A stretch of DNA of 64,000 nucleotides from Acanthopleura granulata (Eukaryota; Mollusca; Polyplacophora; Chitonida; Chitonidae): positions 11,778,984-11,842,983 of the forward strand of contig JABBOT010000012.1 in assembly GCA_016165875.1 (NCBI GenBank). The letters run 5' to 3'. The translations under genes were made by a program, and so were the position numbers. The notes under the pieces are model-generated. The model saw nothing but the letters and a program-made list of their open reading frames with translations. It had not been told where the DNA came from and did not search any database. Shown piece after piece: positions 49,031 through 59,778 of the stretch. Every line of letters begins with the position of its first letter. The stretch's first letter is position 1.

Positions 49031-50189
49031 CATGGAGTACCACAGACGTGTATTCTCTACATTTACCACTTCAGTGCACTGTTCGGAATAAATTGTGTAA
49101 AGGATAACCTGTGGAGCATTCTCTGTAATAAGACACTATAAACCACAGAACGAACGGTGGACGTCAAAAGTGAAAGATTGTGGCTAGTTAAATAAACAGC
49201 TCTTTTATGTCACACTTCACAATAGTGTTGGAAATTTTATTGAGTTACATCGTCGACAGTGTGTATTTATGGAGAAAAATCTATGAGAATTTATGTGAAA
49301 TTGACATCAGGCCTTCGCGAAAGTCCACGATGTGGCTGTTCAAGGAATTTCATTGTGACTCAAAGTTGAGACGTGGTGCTGAAAATTTGCTTATGGACAT
49401 AAAATATTATACACTACAAAAGTACTTTAGCTTGAGTTTCATGGTAAGTACGGAGATGTGATACATTTCATAGTTTTGGGCGTTACAGGTCACTGACAAA
49501 AGGAAATACTGATAGTAATAATGGGCGAATTTGCAGAAGACCAAAAGTACGCGACTAAATAACAAACAAACAAACTACAACTAAGTGCCGTACTTTCACC
49601 CAGACATCACGCTTTGGCTAGTATAAAATATAGGCATGGAGCCGATACATCTTACAATACTTTTACATCTGAGAAAAGACTAAAATGTAACATAATCTGC
49701 CCACCGGATCACAATTAACTATAATAATCTGGCTATGTTCATTTTTATGTGCCGATAATAGAGATCGCAATTCTGCATAACGTATTAATTCGAGCTGTAC
49801 ATGAAATTATTGAATTTAACAACAATTATAATCTGAAACCCTCTTTGCAGTGAAATTAATTTGACTGATAACGGTATAGGACAAAACGTCTTTCAGTAAT
49901 ATAGCTAATGCAAGATTAGATCAAAAGTATTACTTACGTAACAACATGCTAAAAATATGCTATCCACAAAAATCTATGTATCGAATCAGAATTTGAAATT
50001 TCACTGAAAAAAATAGTTGAAACTGGCCAATCGGGTGCCTCTCAAGCCGCTTCATTTGCATCACAGAGTACCCTGTTGATAACGGAGTTGCTAGAAAACT
50101 CTTTCTACCCATAGAGTTATGCAACAAGCCTAACTCTGTGTCACAAAAAGAAAATCATCACGTGCTTCATTGTTTGGTTTAACATAGTT

Positions 50190-50440
50190 TCGACAATATT
50201 TTGGTCTTTTTACGTTGTTTTCATGTGACTGTTTATAAAATAGGTTGACAACATAACATTTTGAGTAATTTAGACTAGACTAGTGACGTCTAATATATTG
50301 CAGTTAACAGTTAACACTGCATAATTCTACTTATGGCCTGATGCAAAGTGGGATATAAGTTGGCACCATGTAAGCATTCCCACTGTCGTGGTGGCTTTAT
50401 TTTCATTCTCTATCAGTATGTTATAGTCTTCTATATTATT
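50190..50440 (+). repeat. R1 repeat, copy 6
   Basis: TTTTCATGTGACTGTTTATA, ACATTTTGAGTAATTTAGAC, AGTGACGTCTAATATATTGC and CACTGTCGTGGTGGCTTTAT align in order with the other R1 copies. Confidence 0.65.
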
Positions 50441-51206
50441 TTATGATGGTATCTCTTATGCTGAGGCACATTCTGGTGAAGCCTTAGTGGAACGCTATGC
50501 CGAAGACAAGAGACGACGTCTCAGACAAGTCATTTTACTGTTGCATTTTTTTACGTTTGGTGGCGGCAGAAAAAAAAAGCCATGGACCTCGAGCGAAAAA
50601 GTATGCTTGATTAGAGTCTACCAAGCAGTATCTCTGTGTCTAATATTAAAGTTCAGTGTCACTGAACCATAAAGACGCGCAGGGGGTACGTTCGATAACA
50701 AATTTTTCAGTGATGCCGGAAAGACGCAAGTAATGTATGTTCGTGACGAATGAGCTTATTTTTATTTATTTACTAGACTGGTGTTTGCGGATGAATTAAA
50801 TCAGTATGAAAATCATGTACCATGAGATCTCGTATTTTATTTTAATCAGGATATGTATCTCAGTTGCATTTTAACTGCAGTACTTCATATATCTAACGCG
50901 GCAATCAAATTCATCACTCGCACATGTGATTGCTTAAATAGTACCAACTTCATAACACATTGCTCCATATGGATTAAACAGAATTATGGTAAAATAATGC
51001 ATTGATGCTAATTACGAGTTATTAAATGTCAAACGTTTAAAATTATTTAGTAAGCTAGCTTTTCATCAGATTTAATAAACTGTCATGTGTTGTAAAAGGT
51101 ACAGCGCAGAGAATAAAACCAAAGCCTCGACGAGTGTCATATAGTTTTCAAATGGGTCACACACAATCTGTGCGACACGGCCTCTGGTCAATTTTTACTA
51201 ACATAA

Positions 51207-51515
51207 AATGAGTACGGCGTAAACCAAATCAATCAAAATGAAATTAATAAATAATAATTATAAATAATTTTGATTGACAGTTGGCGACATTTAATAAGGT
51301 GTCCCCGTAGTCGAGGTGGTCAGCGCGCTAGCCTCTCACCAATGCATGCAGTCGCTGTAAGTTCAAGGCCAGCTAATGATGGATTCCTCTCCAGCCGTAC
51401 GTGACAAGGTCTGCTAGCAACATGCAGATGGTCGTGGGTTTCCGTCGGGCACTGCCGGGTTTCCTCCCACCATAATGCTGACCGCCGCCCTTTTCGTAAA
51501 ATATTCTTGAGCAAT
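51207..51515 (+). repeat. SINE tail fragment (51207-51235) and SINE (51303-51515)
   Basis: GAGTACGGCGTAAACCAAAT is an isolated tail at 51209. A second copy then has the head CCGTAGTCGAGGTGGTCAGC followed by GCGCTAGCC, the body GGTCTGCTAGCAACATGCAG and CCTCCCACCATAATGCTGAC, and a tail truncated at AAATATTCTTGAG. Confidence 0.8.
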
Positions 51516-51622
51516 CAAATGATTAAAAATATCATAATCAATAAGACATTGAACAATATAAAAGCTACAGCATGGAGAGTGAAACCAGAGCGGCAAAGAA
51601 GGCAAAGAGCGGTCATAGTTTG

Positions 51623-51677
51623 CAATAGGTCACGCACATCACAACATATACAATAGGTCACGCACATCACAACATAT
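51623..51677. repeat. Perfect 27-base tandem duplication
   Basis: CAATAGGTCACGCACATCAC plus AACATAT occurs at 51623-51649 and again at 51651-51677 with no mismatch, indicating a recent event. Confidence 0.9.
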
Positions 51678-52313
51678 GTAGATGGGCAGATTTTTTCATT
51701 CCGGGGAACCGTACACTTCATAGAATAATATTGCTTGGCCAATGGATAAACACCAGCGTTCATATAATTCACCTTTCTTGCTTTGTTACTGGTTGAAAGG
51801 AAAAAGAAAAACGGGACGTATACATATATGGTACCTTCCGACGTGCATTCGCGTTTGACGGATCTGTCTTGATGAAATGCTTTTCGGGATTATGAACAGT
51901 TCTTTGTCTGCATACACGTTGTCATACCTATACAGGCCATTTTACAGAGACATACGGACTCATGTTACGGCCCATTTCCATTTCCGTGACGCTACTACTT
52001 AAAATCACAATTACTTAGAATTTAATGATTATTCCTGATGCCTTTCAGTGCTTTCCGAGTAAGCCGTCATGCAGCAAGTCCACGCATACCACGGTAACAT
52101 AATCTTGATTAAATTATCACGCAAGTGGGAGATAAGTTGTTGCTACCAAAGCATTTGCCTGAACAGCTAGAATAATACATTAATTGTGATTATAAGTACA
52201 GTGTGTATATCAACAGAAAAAGCGGGGGAATATAAATACTACATGTCATCATCAAAGTTAATTGCTTGCTTCTTTGTTTGCCATCGGTATTGTTGCAATG
52301 GTCAAAGTGTTAC

Positions 52314-52457
52314 CTCACTGGAAAAACATGGTGCAGCTGGTGCATATGACACAACATCCCATGAACTGACTAGCTCCTTGCTATCCAAAACAGGGCTGTA
52401 GGATGCTTCCACGTTTCTACTCAGTAAGGAAATTGCAAGTATCAACAGATTCCACAT
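52314..52457 (-). CDS. Possible first exon with a signal peptide, doubtful
   Basis: On the minus strand, a Met at 52457 starts WNLLILAISLLSRNVEA, which resembles a cleavable signal peptide. It is followed by about 30 residues (SYSPVLDSKELVSSWDVVS and onward) ending at SSE, next to a GTAACA that could serve as a splice donor. No downstream exon was found. A chance frame is at least as likely. Confidence 0.15.
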
Positions 52458-53397
52458 TTTATAGATTCCACATCTATTTCTTTTGTTTCTAAAAATGCTT
52501 TCTACGTCAGGGCTGGAAATCGATGGCATTGCGATTCGACAGTTTTATCCACTTGTCACCAAACAGGCCTAGAATTAAGGTGTAAAGGGAAGGAGCATGA
52601 AACAGAAATCGATTGTAATTGCGCTATAATTGGGCTTATGACGAGCCACTGTTCGCAGACATTTGTGTCTGGTTAAAATTAGAAGTGATTCTGTGCACTG
52701 TGAATGAGCCTTAGATTCAAAGACTACTTTTACTGAGTTAACGCTATATTTCTACATGACAGACAACGGTGAATAGGTCAACACGCGTGATTTGTTGCAA
52801 TCTAATATGTCTTGTTCCCCTCAGAATTCGTGCTGCACTGTTTGGTCTTGTGTGGTCTACATGATCTCCCGAATGGTGGCGTCTATTACAGGCTGTATAT
52901 AGGTATTCTATACAAATGGTGACAAAGAGATCACTGTCTGCAGAACTCAAAGAAGAAGAATAAAAGAAACATTTTTGCATTAATTATGTTGAGATTCGTT
53001 TGGCTTTCTGCCAGTGTTGGTTGTAACAGGACAAATAATGAAATTTGATCGCTTGAGAAACTGCTGTTCTTCTTTTAAGTAGCTTTGCTCTTTTACTTTT
53101 ATTTTGTATGACACGTACAAGTCACCCAGATGGATAACTGACAATTAAAAGAAACGATCTTCAGGTACGTCGTTTTCCTCTGCTTGATATTTGATCTTAA
53201 AGATATAACAGCCGCTAACTCAAAAGATGCTACAGCCAGTACATAAAACGCTTTATTATTTATCCATCAGTGAAATCCCAGGGCTTTCTTCACTGATAAA
53301 AGTGATATCTTCACTAGTTAGATATCATTTTTGTTATTACACAGTGTTTTTACGACCTTCCATTCTGAGCTCACTGAGATGGTGCCATAATACTAGT

Positions 53398-53876
53398 CTA
53401 GTCAACTGCTATATTCCAACGTCACGCAAGAAGATACGACGTCTTACTAGACGTCATATATACCGGTACGACGTCACGTTATTTACAGGTTTTGAAGGCC
53501 TGCAGCTAAAAGATTGCTTAAAAGTTCTTTAAATACATAAAACCATGACATTGTTAAAGTATAAATAATAAATAGAGGATATTGCACAGTGATGGTTGAA
53601 TACCATAAATATTGTTGTCGTCAAAGGTGGAAATGATAAATCCACGACACGCTTCGCGTTATCTGCAAGTTTACTCAACTGCTACATTCTCACGTCATGC
53701 AAGAAGATACGACGTCATATAACACGTCCTGTACACGACGTCAGGCTCTAGGCATGTCTGTGACAGCCTACGGCTGGAGAAATTGCCGAAAACTCTTTAA
53801 AGTACACAAAATCATGATATTGTTTGGATATAAATAATAAATAGAATATTGCACATTGAAGGCTGAAGGCAGGAGA
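53398..53876. repeat. Tandem segmental duplication, two diverged copies
   Basis: Copy 1 (about 53398-53590) and copy 2 (about 53684-53866) share AGTCAACTGCTATATTCCAA / ACTCAACTGCTACATTCTCA, the identical GCAAGAAGATACGACGTC, multiple GACGTC sites, and TATAAATAATAAATAGA followed by ATATTGCACA. The step is about 287 bases. Confidence 0.85.
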
Positions 53877-54799
53877 CAGTGAATCTGAAACACAGTGAGA
53901 ATCCCTTGCCCTCCGACAGGTGCATGTACTTCACAACCCATTTAACGTAACACCGCCCTGGAAACAGCGCATTCTTGATTCAAATCTAAAACGTCATTGA
54001 AAAGGTCAATGGTTGGCCAGGATAGATGATATATAAGCATTGCAGTGTCACCACTGTTCTTACTCTACTTGGTATCAAATTTCATTTGGTAAGGAAAGAT
54101 GCCACCAGATTACAGCGGTGTTACTCATGCGGCATTTCTAATCCAGCATTCATATGCTCACTTTTTCGGCCTAGACCCTTGAGTCGTTGACATAGGCGCA
54201 GGGGTCTTGACCGAGTAGATAAGACATCTGCCTTCCTATCGCTACTACAAGTGGCTTCAATCCCAATCTCTGACAGTCTTCTAGATTCCCTGTTTATATT
54301 TTTCTGGGGACCTTGGTAACAATAATTAGTCGACTGGTCTCTGTTGTGTGGTCTTGCACGAAATTTGCAAAAGACTATTTGCCTTGCATCAATATGATAT
54401 ATGTCACATGTATAGGCGCTTTAGTGTCTTCGACCCATAAATGCGCTTGCCATGGCATAAAAAACTCAAACTCCAAGTGGAAAATATATTTGTCCTGTTT
54501 GCCAGGTACCTGTGTCCGTTATGATAATTAATATTCAACCCTCCCCACGAAACAACACTAACTTTGGCCATAATGTGTGTAGCTGGTATTTCATAAGAGT
54601 AAATGGTCTTGATTTTCTGAAAACAGAAAACTGAAGATTCCCCAATTCCGGGCATCGTCTGGTACTCGTGTAAACCTCCTGGATGACGGGAACACCCTCC
54701 AGCCTCTGTGTGACGAGCACCTCACTGCCTCCCACAAACACCCGCTCGTCGACTACTGGAGGAACTGGGACATCCAAGAGGTGAGTCGTTCATTTACAT

Positions 54800-54880
54800 G
54801 TTTGATGTTTCACGCCTTACTTAGAACTTTCCACTTGTATGACGGAGGTCAGATTTCTGGATAGAAAAAAACCGGCGTGT
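54800..54880 (-). repeat. SINE tail fragment inside relic C, minus orientation
   Basis: GTTTCACGCCTTACTTAGAA and TTTCCACTTGTATGACGGAG match the shared SINE tail complement. Confidence 0.55.
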
Positions 54881-55076
54881 CCGGAATGAGAATCTGTCCT
54901 TAACTGTCCAGTCTCCTACTGATTGTAACTCAAAACCGAACTTGACTGCGTCTGTCGCCAAGTGGTCAGAGAATCAAGATCGGGAGATCCCGTGGCGGAT
55001 CTTACCAAAGATTTCGAAAGTGTCACTGGTTGCTGCTTCGCGTGGCGTCAGCACTGAGAAGTAAGAGCAAGGAAAC

Positions 55077-55268
55077 AGGACTGTTCGGCATGTGACTGGG
55101 TGGTGTGTCATGTCTGGTGTCTTCGGCATGATGTTCCAGCGGCGAGGGTACTTTGGTGGCATGGACTCTCTCTGACACAAGGAGACACAGCATGCACACA
55201 TCCTAAGGACTCCTCGTCGTCATATATGTATAACCGAAAAATTGTTGATTACGACATAAAACCCAAAT
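55077..55268 (+). repeat. SINE-like repeat inside relic C
   Basis: TGTGACTGGGTGGTGTGTCA, GTGTCTTCGGCATGATGTTC and GACACAAGGAGACACAGC match the body of the 41515 element. The 3' end AAAATTGTTGATTACGACAT followed by AAAACCC is a different tail type. Confidence 0.7.
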
Positions 55269-58200
55269 TATGTTCACAACCGAACCAGTGAAGCCTATCT
55301 CAGACAGTGTAACCTTGGTGGTCAGAGGCCGACCTGATTACTTGTGAACATAGCTTTAGCCGATCTGCATTCCACGCTGAATGTTGAGAAATGTACTTAT
55401 TTTACATAAAGTACTCAGCTGCAGTTCAACTAGTTTGGATTAACTCCCTGGACAATCTCATCTCATCAGCGTGGACTGATCTGGATATTAGCGCTCAGAT
55501 CAACTTCTTTACTCTGCCACTGAATAAAAAACAATCAATATATTGGTGTTTACTTGTCAGTCCTATTGTTTTGAATTAAATTCCCTTCTAGAATGGGGAT
55601 TTTGCATGGCATAAACTTTGTAATAGTCAACCTGACACACGTATCGTTGTTTTATGCTCACCATGTTAAAGTCTTTATGCAATTTAAAATCACCACTGAG
55701 TTTAGTGTACAAGTCAATCGTTTTTAAAGGTCAAACAAAAACAAGAAGCAGCCCTTAAAGGATTTCAACAGGATTTGCACATTTCCAGCACCGCACATTC
55801 CTATCAGTGTATAGTTGCGTGACTTACCGATATGCGCTAAGCTTCTCATTAAACGCGATGATAAATTTGTACGTTATGACTGGAAGAAAATTCAGATCTA
55901 TATGTAAATGTATATTTTTATGTCTTTGATACAAAATAGTATTTTCCTAAATCTCACAACAAATCAGGTCGGGGGTGCAGACCTGGTAATATCCGTCGTT
56001 TTACAGCTGTGAAAGATTCTCAACATCTTGTATATCCAAAGTTAACCTTGGCTATTTACGCAGTCAGTCAATACAGTGGCTAGCTCCTTGCTTTTCTGAC
56101 TTTGGATGATTGCTTCAAGTCATACTTGTGTCGTTTCCCTAGCATTACTTACAGTTAATGTATACCCCATTGTTCACATTTTTTGGATGAATTGCTTAGA
56201 CATACGGTTATGTGGAATACAAGAATATCGCAAAACGTTGACCACCGATGTATCAGAAAAGAAACATATTTAGGGAGCCACAGAGCATAAAGCCGTCAGC
56301 ATGCGGCAAACGTGAATGCTTTCGCCAAATTCAGAAAGTAAACTTAAAAACTCGTATTCCACAATGTGCACCATTTGCTTCTAATGGCTTAAAATCTTAA
56401 TCAACTCCATCGGAAGCAACTTCTGCACAGTCATCAGGAAGACAAAAAACATTTGGTTAACATTTTGCAAAGAAGCTTAGTATACAAAAACTGAGATAGT
56501 TCCGTGGCTTGTCAGCATAAAACTATGTTATTCCGCAGATGAACCGTAGCACAGCTTTTTGCATCTTGTTAACGATGTGCAGCCAAAGTCTTGCATCTTG
56601 GCAACTTGTGACTCTAAACAGAGATCATCCCCATCTTTGTTGAACGACAATTTAAGATTTTATTCCATATTAATGATATGAATTTAAGACCAACAATACT
56701 AGAAGTGTTTATTTAAATCGACCACATTTCCTTGTCCAGTGTAGTTTTAGACCAAAGACTTTTCTTACCAAATATATCATACATTAATTGTTTAAACTGG
56801 TTTTATAATATATTGCGAATTTGTTTGAGTAAAGTTCCTTGTCTCAAGCCAAGACTGAAAAACTACATCCCTTGACTCTGCTTGTGGAAGCCAAACATCT
56901 TAATTCTAGGTATGATCAGCAGCTACAACATAGCTGAGAATGGAATCAATCATATCCAGTGATGTATGCATAACCGTGTTTGAAGTGGCGGGAATTTGTA
57001 GTAGGGATACGAAGTCGAAGAGTCCCCTTACATGTAAATGACACAGGCCTATGTACAAATCCACGAACCAACGCATTTTAAACGCAATATATTCCCATGT
57101 ATGTGTGAAATAAAGCTTGTTGACCTTGTTTTATCCAAAATGTGGAATGTCTAATTCTTTATATAAGCGGAAATAAAGCTCAAAGGCCGTGTTATATCTT
57201 ATATAGGGATCTTGCTTGTGACTGTGACTTTGTATGACCAAGCAGACAACGAAGCAATCACTAAAACAACTATAACTTGTGCTTTAACATCCTTTAAGAT
57301 GTACGGAAACCTACAAATTTAACAGTAATAAGTCATTGTAGCCTACAGCTAAGACAAATGCTACTGGAACTCAAACTATTCTAAGCATTCACCTTGCTAT
57401 CAGTGCATTACACGGACACATGTATGTGCAACATCATGCTGTGGTCACAGCGGATCATGTGACGAGAAGAAAAGAGAAAATGAGTTACAACCGTAACCGT
57501 AATAACAGATGGCGATGCGGGTTGTTCGAGGCCTTGGAAAAAACACCGTGTACAATTTTAGGGTTCCAAAGATATTGCATGCTTAGTTTTCACCAAGACT
57601 GTATCCTGATTTCCCAACTAGACCTGCTACTTTGAACCGATTAGTGACGACATAAATACCAAACAAAATGACAGTTCTCAAAGAAAATCTTGTGACAGTA
57701 TTTTCCCATACAGAGGCCGGGTATCTGGAGGTACATGTGCAGGTGAACTTGTGCCAGGAATTTCACTCACCGGAGGCTGAGTATGCACCCTAACACAGGT
57801 GGCTCAAGGTGCCAGGCTTGACATGGCCCAAAAGAGATGCACACGTAGTTCACACACTTACCACGGACTAAGCTGGGACCTTGAAAATTTCCGTTTCACA
57901 TCCTTGAGAGAATTGTAAAGTGTTTTCGCAAGAAACAGGAATTTTACGATGACAGTTGTGCAATGGCCGGTCAGATTTATTATAACACGGATATAGGCTT
58001 TTAAGATAATGTCAGGAATTATGTGCAACAAAACCGTCACCTACGGAATTTTTTGGATCCAGATTACTGTTTTCAAGGTATTGCTAACAGCATTTAAAGC
58101 AAATTTCCGCAAGCCAAGAGAGAGGTTATCAACTTGGCCTGGAACAAAGTGCCGCGAAAGTGTCCTTTCGGGTGCGGAAATGACCACAGATGTGAAAGTC

Positions 58201-58370
58201 TTGTTCTATATCGATGACCAGGACACCTTGCTCTAAGATTGTTAGCCCGCTATCCCGTCCTCCACAGAGGCCCCACAAAGTACTTCAACCTCTTTTATAA
58301 TGGAATTTGGCAGGTAGCCTCACATTGAGAGGGAGGTGCACGGAATTTCATATTTCATGTTATTAAATGA

Positions 58371-58617
58371 AAAATTAAATGAGATGACTGATGATGTTTC
58401 ATGTTAATTTGGGGATGTGGCATTTGAAAGATGTTTTCAGTTCAAATAAAAGACTAATGAGCTGTGATGAAGCCATGATAAGAATTTCTAATATTATTCC
58501 TTGTGAAACTATTGTTTTAGGGTGTTTTGGAAATAAAGCTTGCGTTCATCGAAATGGAAAGGCATTCAGTGGTATACCAATGTTGCTTATTTTCAGAAAA
58601 TTAAATGAGATGACTGA
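58371..58617. repeat. Direct repeat pair, 21 bases, 226 bases apart
   Basis: AAAATTAAATGAGATGACTG plus A occurs at both ends of a 247-base segment. It could be the footprint of an insertion with a long target duplication or a local duplication. Confidence 0.7.
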
Positions 58618-58654
58618 AACACAATGATGTCAATGACTAGCATCTGATAAACAA

Positions 58655-58810
58655 GACAACAACATGGACAGTAAAACCAGAGCAGAGACGACAGTGTTAT
58701 GGTAAGCAAATGGCCACGCGTAACCAGTGAAATTCGGCTTCTTGTCAGTTTGCCTCAACTGGGGTTTAATCCTACTGTTCATGTAAATGCATAAAACGAA
58801 TAGAAATATA
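58655..58810 (-). repeat. R1 repeat, copy 7 (inverted)
   Basis: AGTAAAACCAGAGCAGAGAC, GACAGTGTTATGGTAAGCAA, and TGTCAGTTTGCCTCAACTGG parallel the copy at 17190. CTGTTCATGTAAATGCATAA follows as in the other inverted copies. Confidence 0.65.
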
Positions 58811-59778
58811 CACGCTTATACGCTCACGATGATTTCAACAGAACTTCGTAGAAAAGACAGTGATTTTGAGTGCAATTCATTAGGCATCGCTGGTGTAGAG
58901 TTACTAAGAATTGACTAGGAATCATGGATGCTTAGACCACCAGCAGAATGCCAATTTATACATTAATATCATATGAGGTACATAAATTTAATTATTTGTT
59001 TCGTGTTCATAATAATTCATGTATTGTGGAATCAAATCGCATCAAGAATAAAATTCATACCACCTGCAGCACAATTTGTCACCGGCCTATATAGGCCTAA
59101 TACCACGGCTTAAGTGCTCTCTGTACATGTACATGTAGCTATTTGCACAGGCGTCAGTGAACAATTCTGATATTACTCTAACAAAACATTTATAGTATTT
59201 GTCAGGTTTAATAACAAAGACTGTGTTCCAGAAATACTGAATGTTATAACCAATCACAGACGTACTATTATTAAGCCTAAAATACCACAAAACATGGTAC
59301 TGTTTAGGTAACTCCCCTAGAAGTACTTGCCCACCGATTGGAAATCTTCGAGGAGTTTCGAATGAGGTGTTCTGCTGTATGTAAAGTATGGGGCCAAGTT
59401 ACACTGTAATAAAGTTTTTGTCGGAGGAAGGCATTGGCGTAATTTAAAAGCAGCCTCGAGTGCATATATCTGTTTTAAACGAACGGTTTGAGATTAGACG
59501 TAATATCCTGGTTTCCAGACAGGTATCTAGTTTGTATACTAGTGATGTGAAGAGGATGACATCACGTTATTTTTGAGAAGAAGAATAAACCATCGATAAC
59601 AACTTAATGAAACAAACCATGCGATGTTGCCAGGCACGCAATTCCTGTTTGCAACAGGGACGCTGGGATGTGAAGCTGTTGGTACCAGCGCCGTTAATGA
59701 CATGTTAATTTTGAATCAGGTGCACTCGATGTATCACGCTGAGAATTCAAGCAACAAGAACGAGTGGAATTAACACAT

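Larger units (their letters stand above)
48646..54626. other. Spacer between paralog B and the relic C
   Basis: About 6 kb with SINEs (48762, 51303), an R1 copy (50190-50440), a 28-bp-step duplication (51623-51677) and a duplicated segment (53398-53876). No homologue of exon 1 of the array was found here on the plus strand. A short minus-strand frame with a signal-peptide-like start lies at 52302-52457. Confidence 0.5.
54627..56012 (+). pseudogene. Paralog C: decayed third member of the PAN-type array
   Basis: Three blocks align in order with paralogs A and B. Exon 2 (54627-54780) keeps ACAAACACCCGCTCGTCGAC and the donor GTGAGT, but it has lost about 8 and 28 bases internally, carries a frame-breaking change near its start, and is 154 bases instead of 191. 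Exon 3 (about 55392-55530) keeps TCCCTGGACAATCTCATCTC and GACTGATCTGGATATTAGCG but lacks much of its 5' half. Exon 5 (about 55967-56012) ends in DLVISVVLQL and a stop, one codon shorter than in the intact genes. Exons 1 and 4 were not found. C therefore cannot encode the 306-residue protein. Two SINE-type insertions lie between its exons 2 and 3. C resembles B more than A in exon 2, suggesting it was copied from the B lineage. Confidence 0.85.
56013..59778. other. Gene-free spacer
   Basis: No protein-like frame. It contains a direct repeat of 21 bases (58371-58391 and 58597-58617) and an inverted R1 copy (58655-58810). Nothing else is recognised. Confidence 0.5.

Noticed and set aside
53881..54626. 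A missing exon 1 for relic C
   Set aside because: No segment with a signal peptide or the C-x3-C-x6-C spacing was found on the plus strand upstream of 54627.
57420..57635. Arg/Asn-rich frame of 71 codons
   Set aside because: Short, isolated and without any supporting signal.
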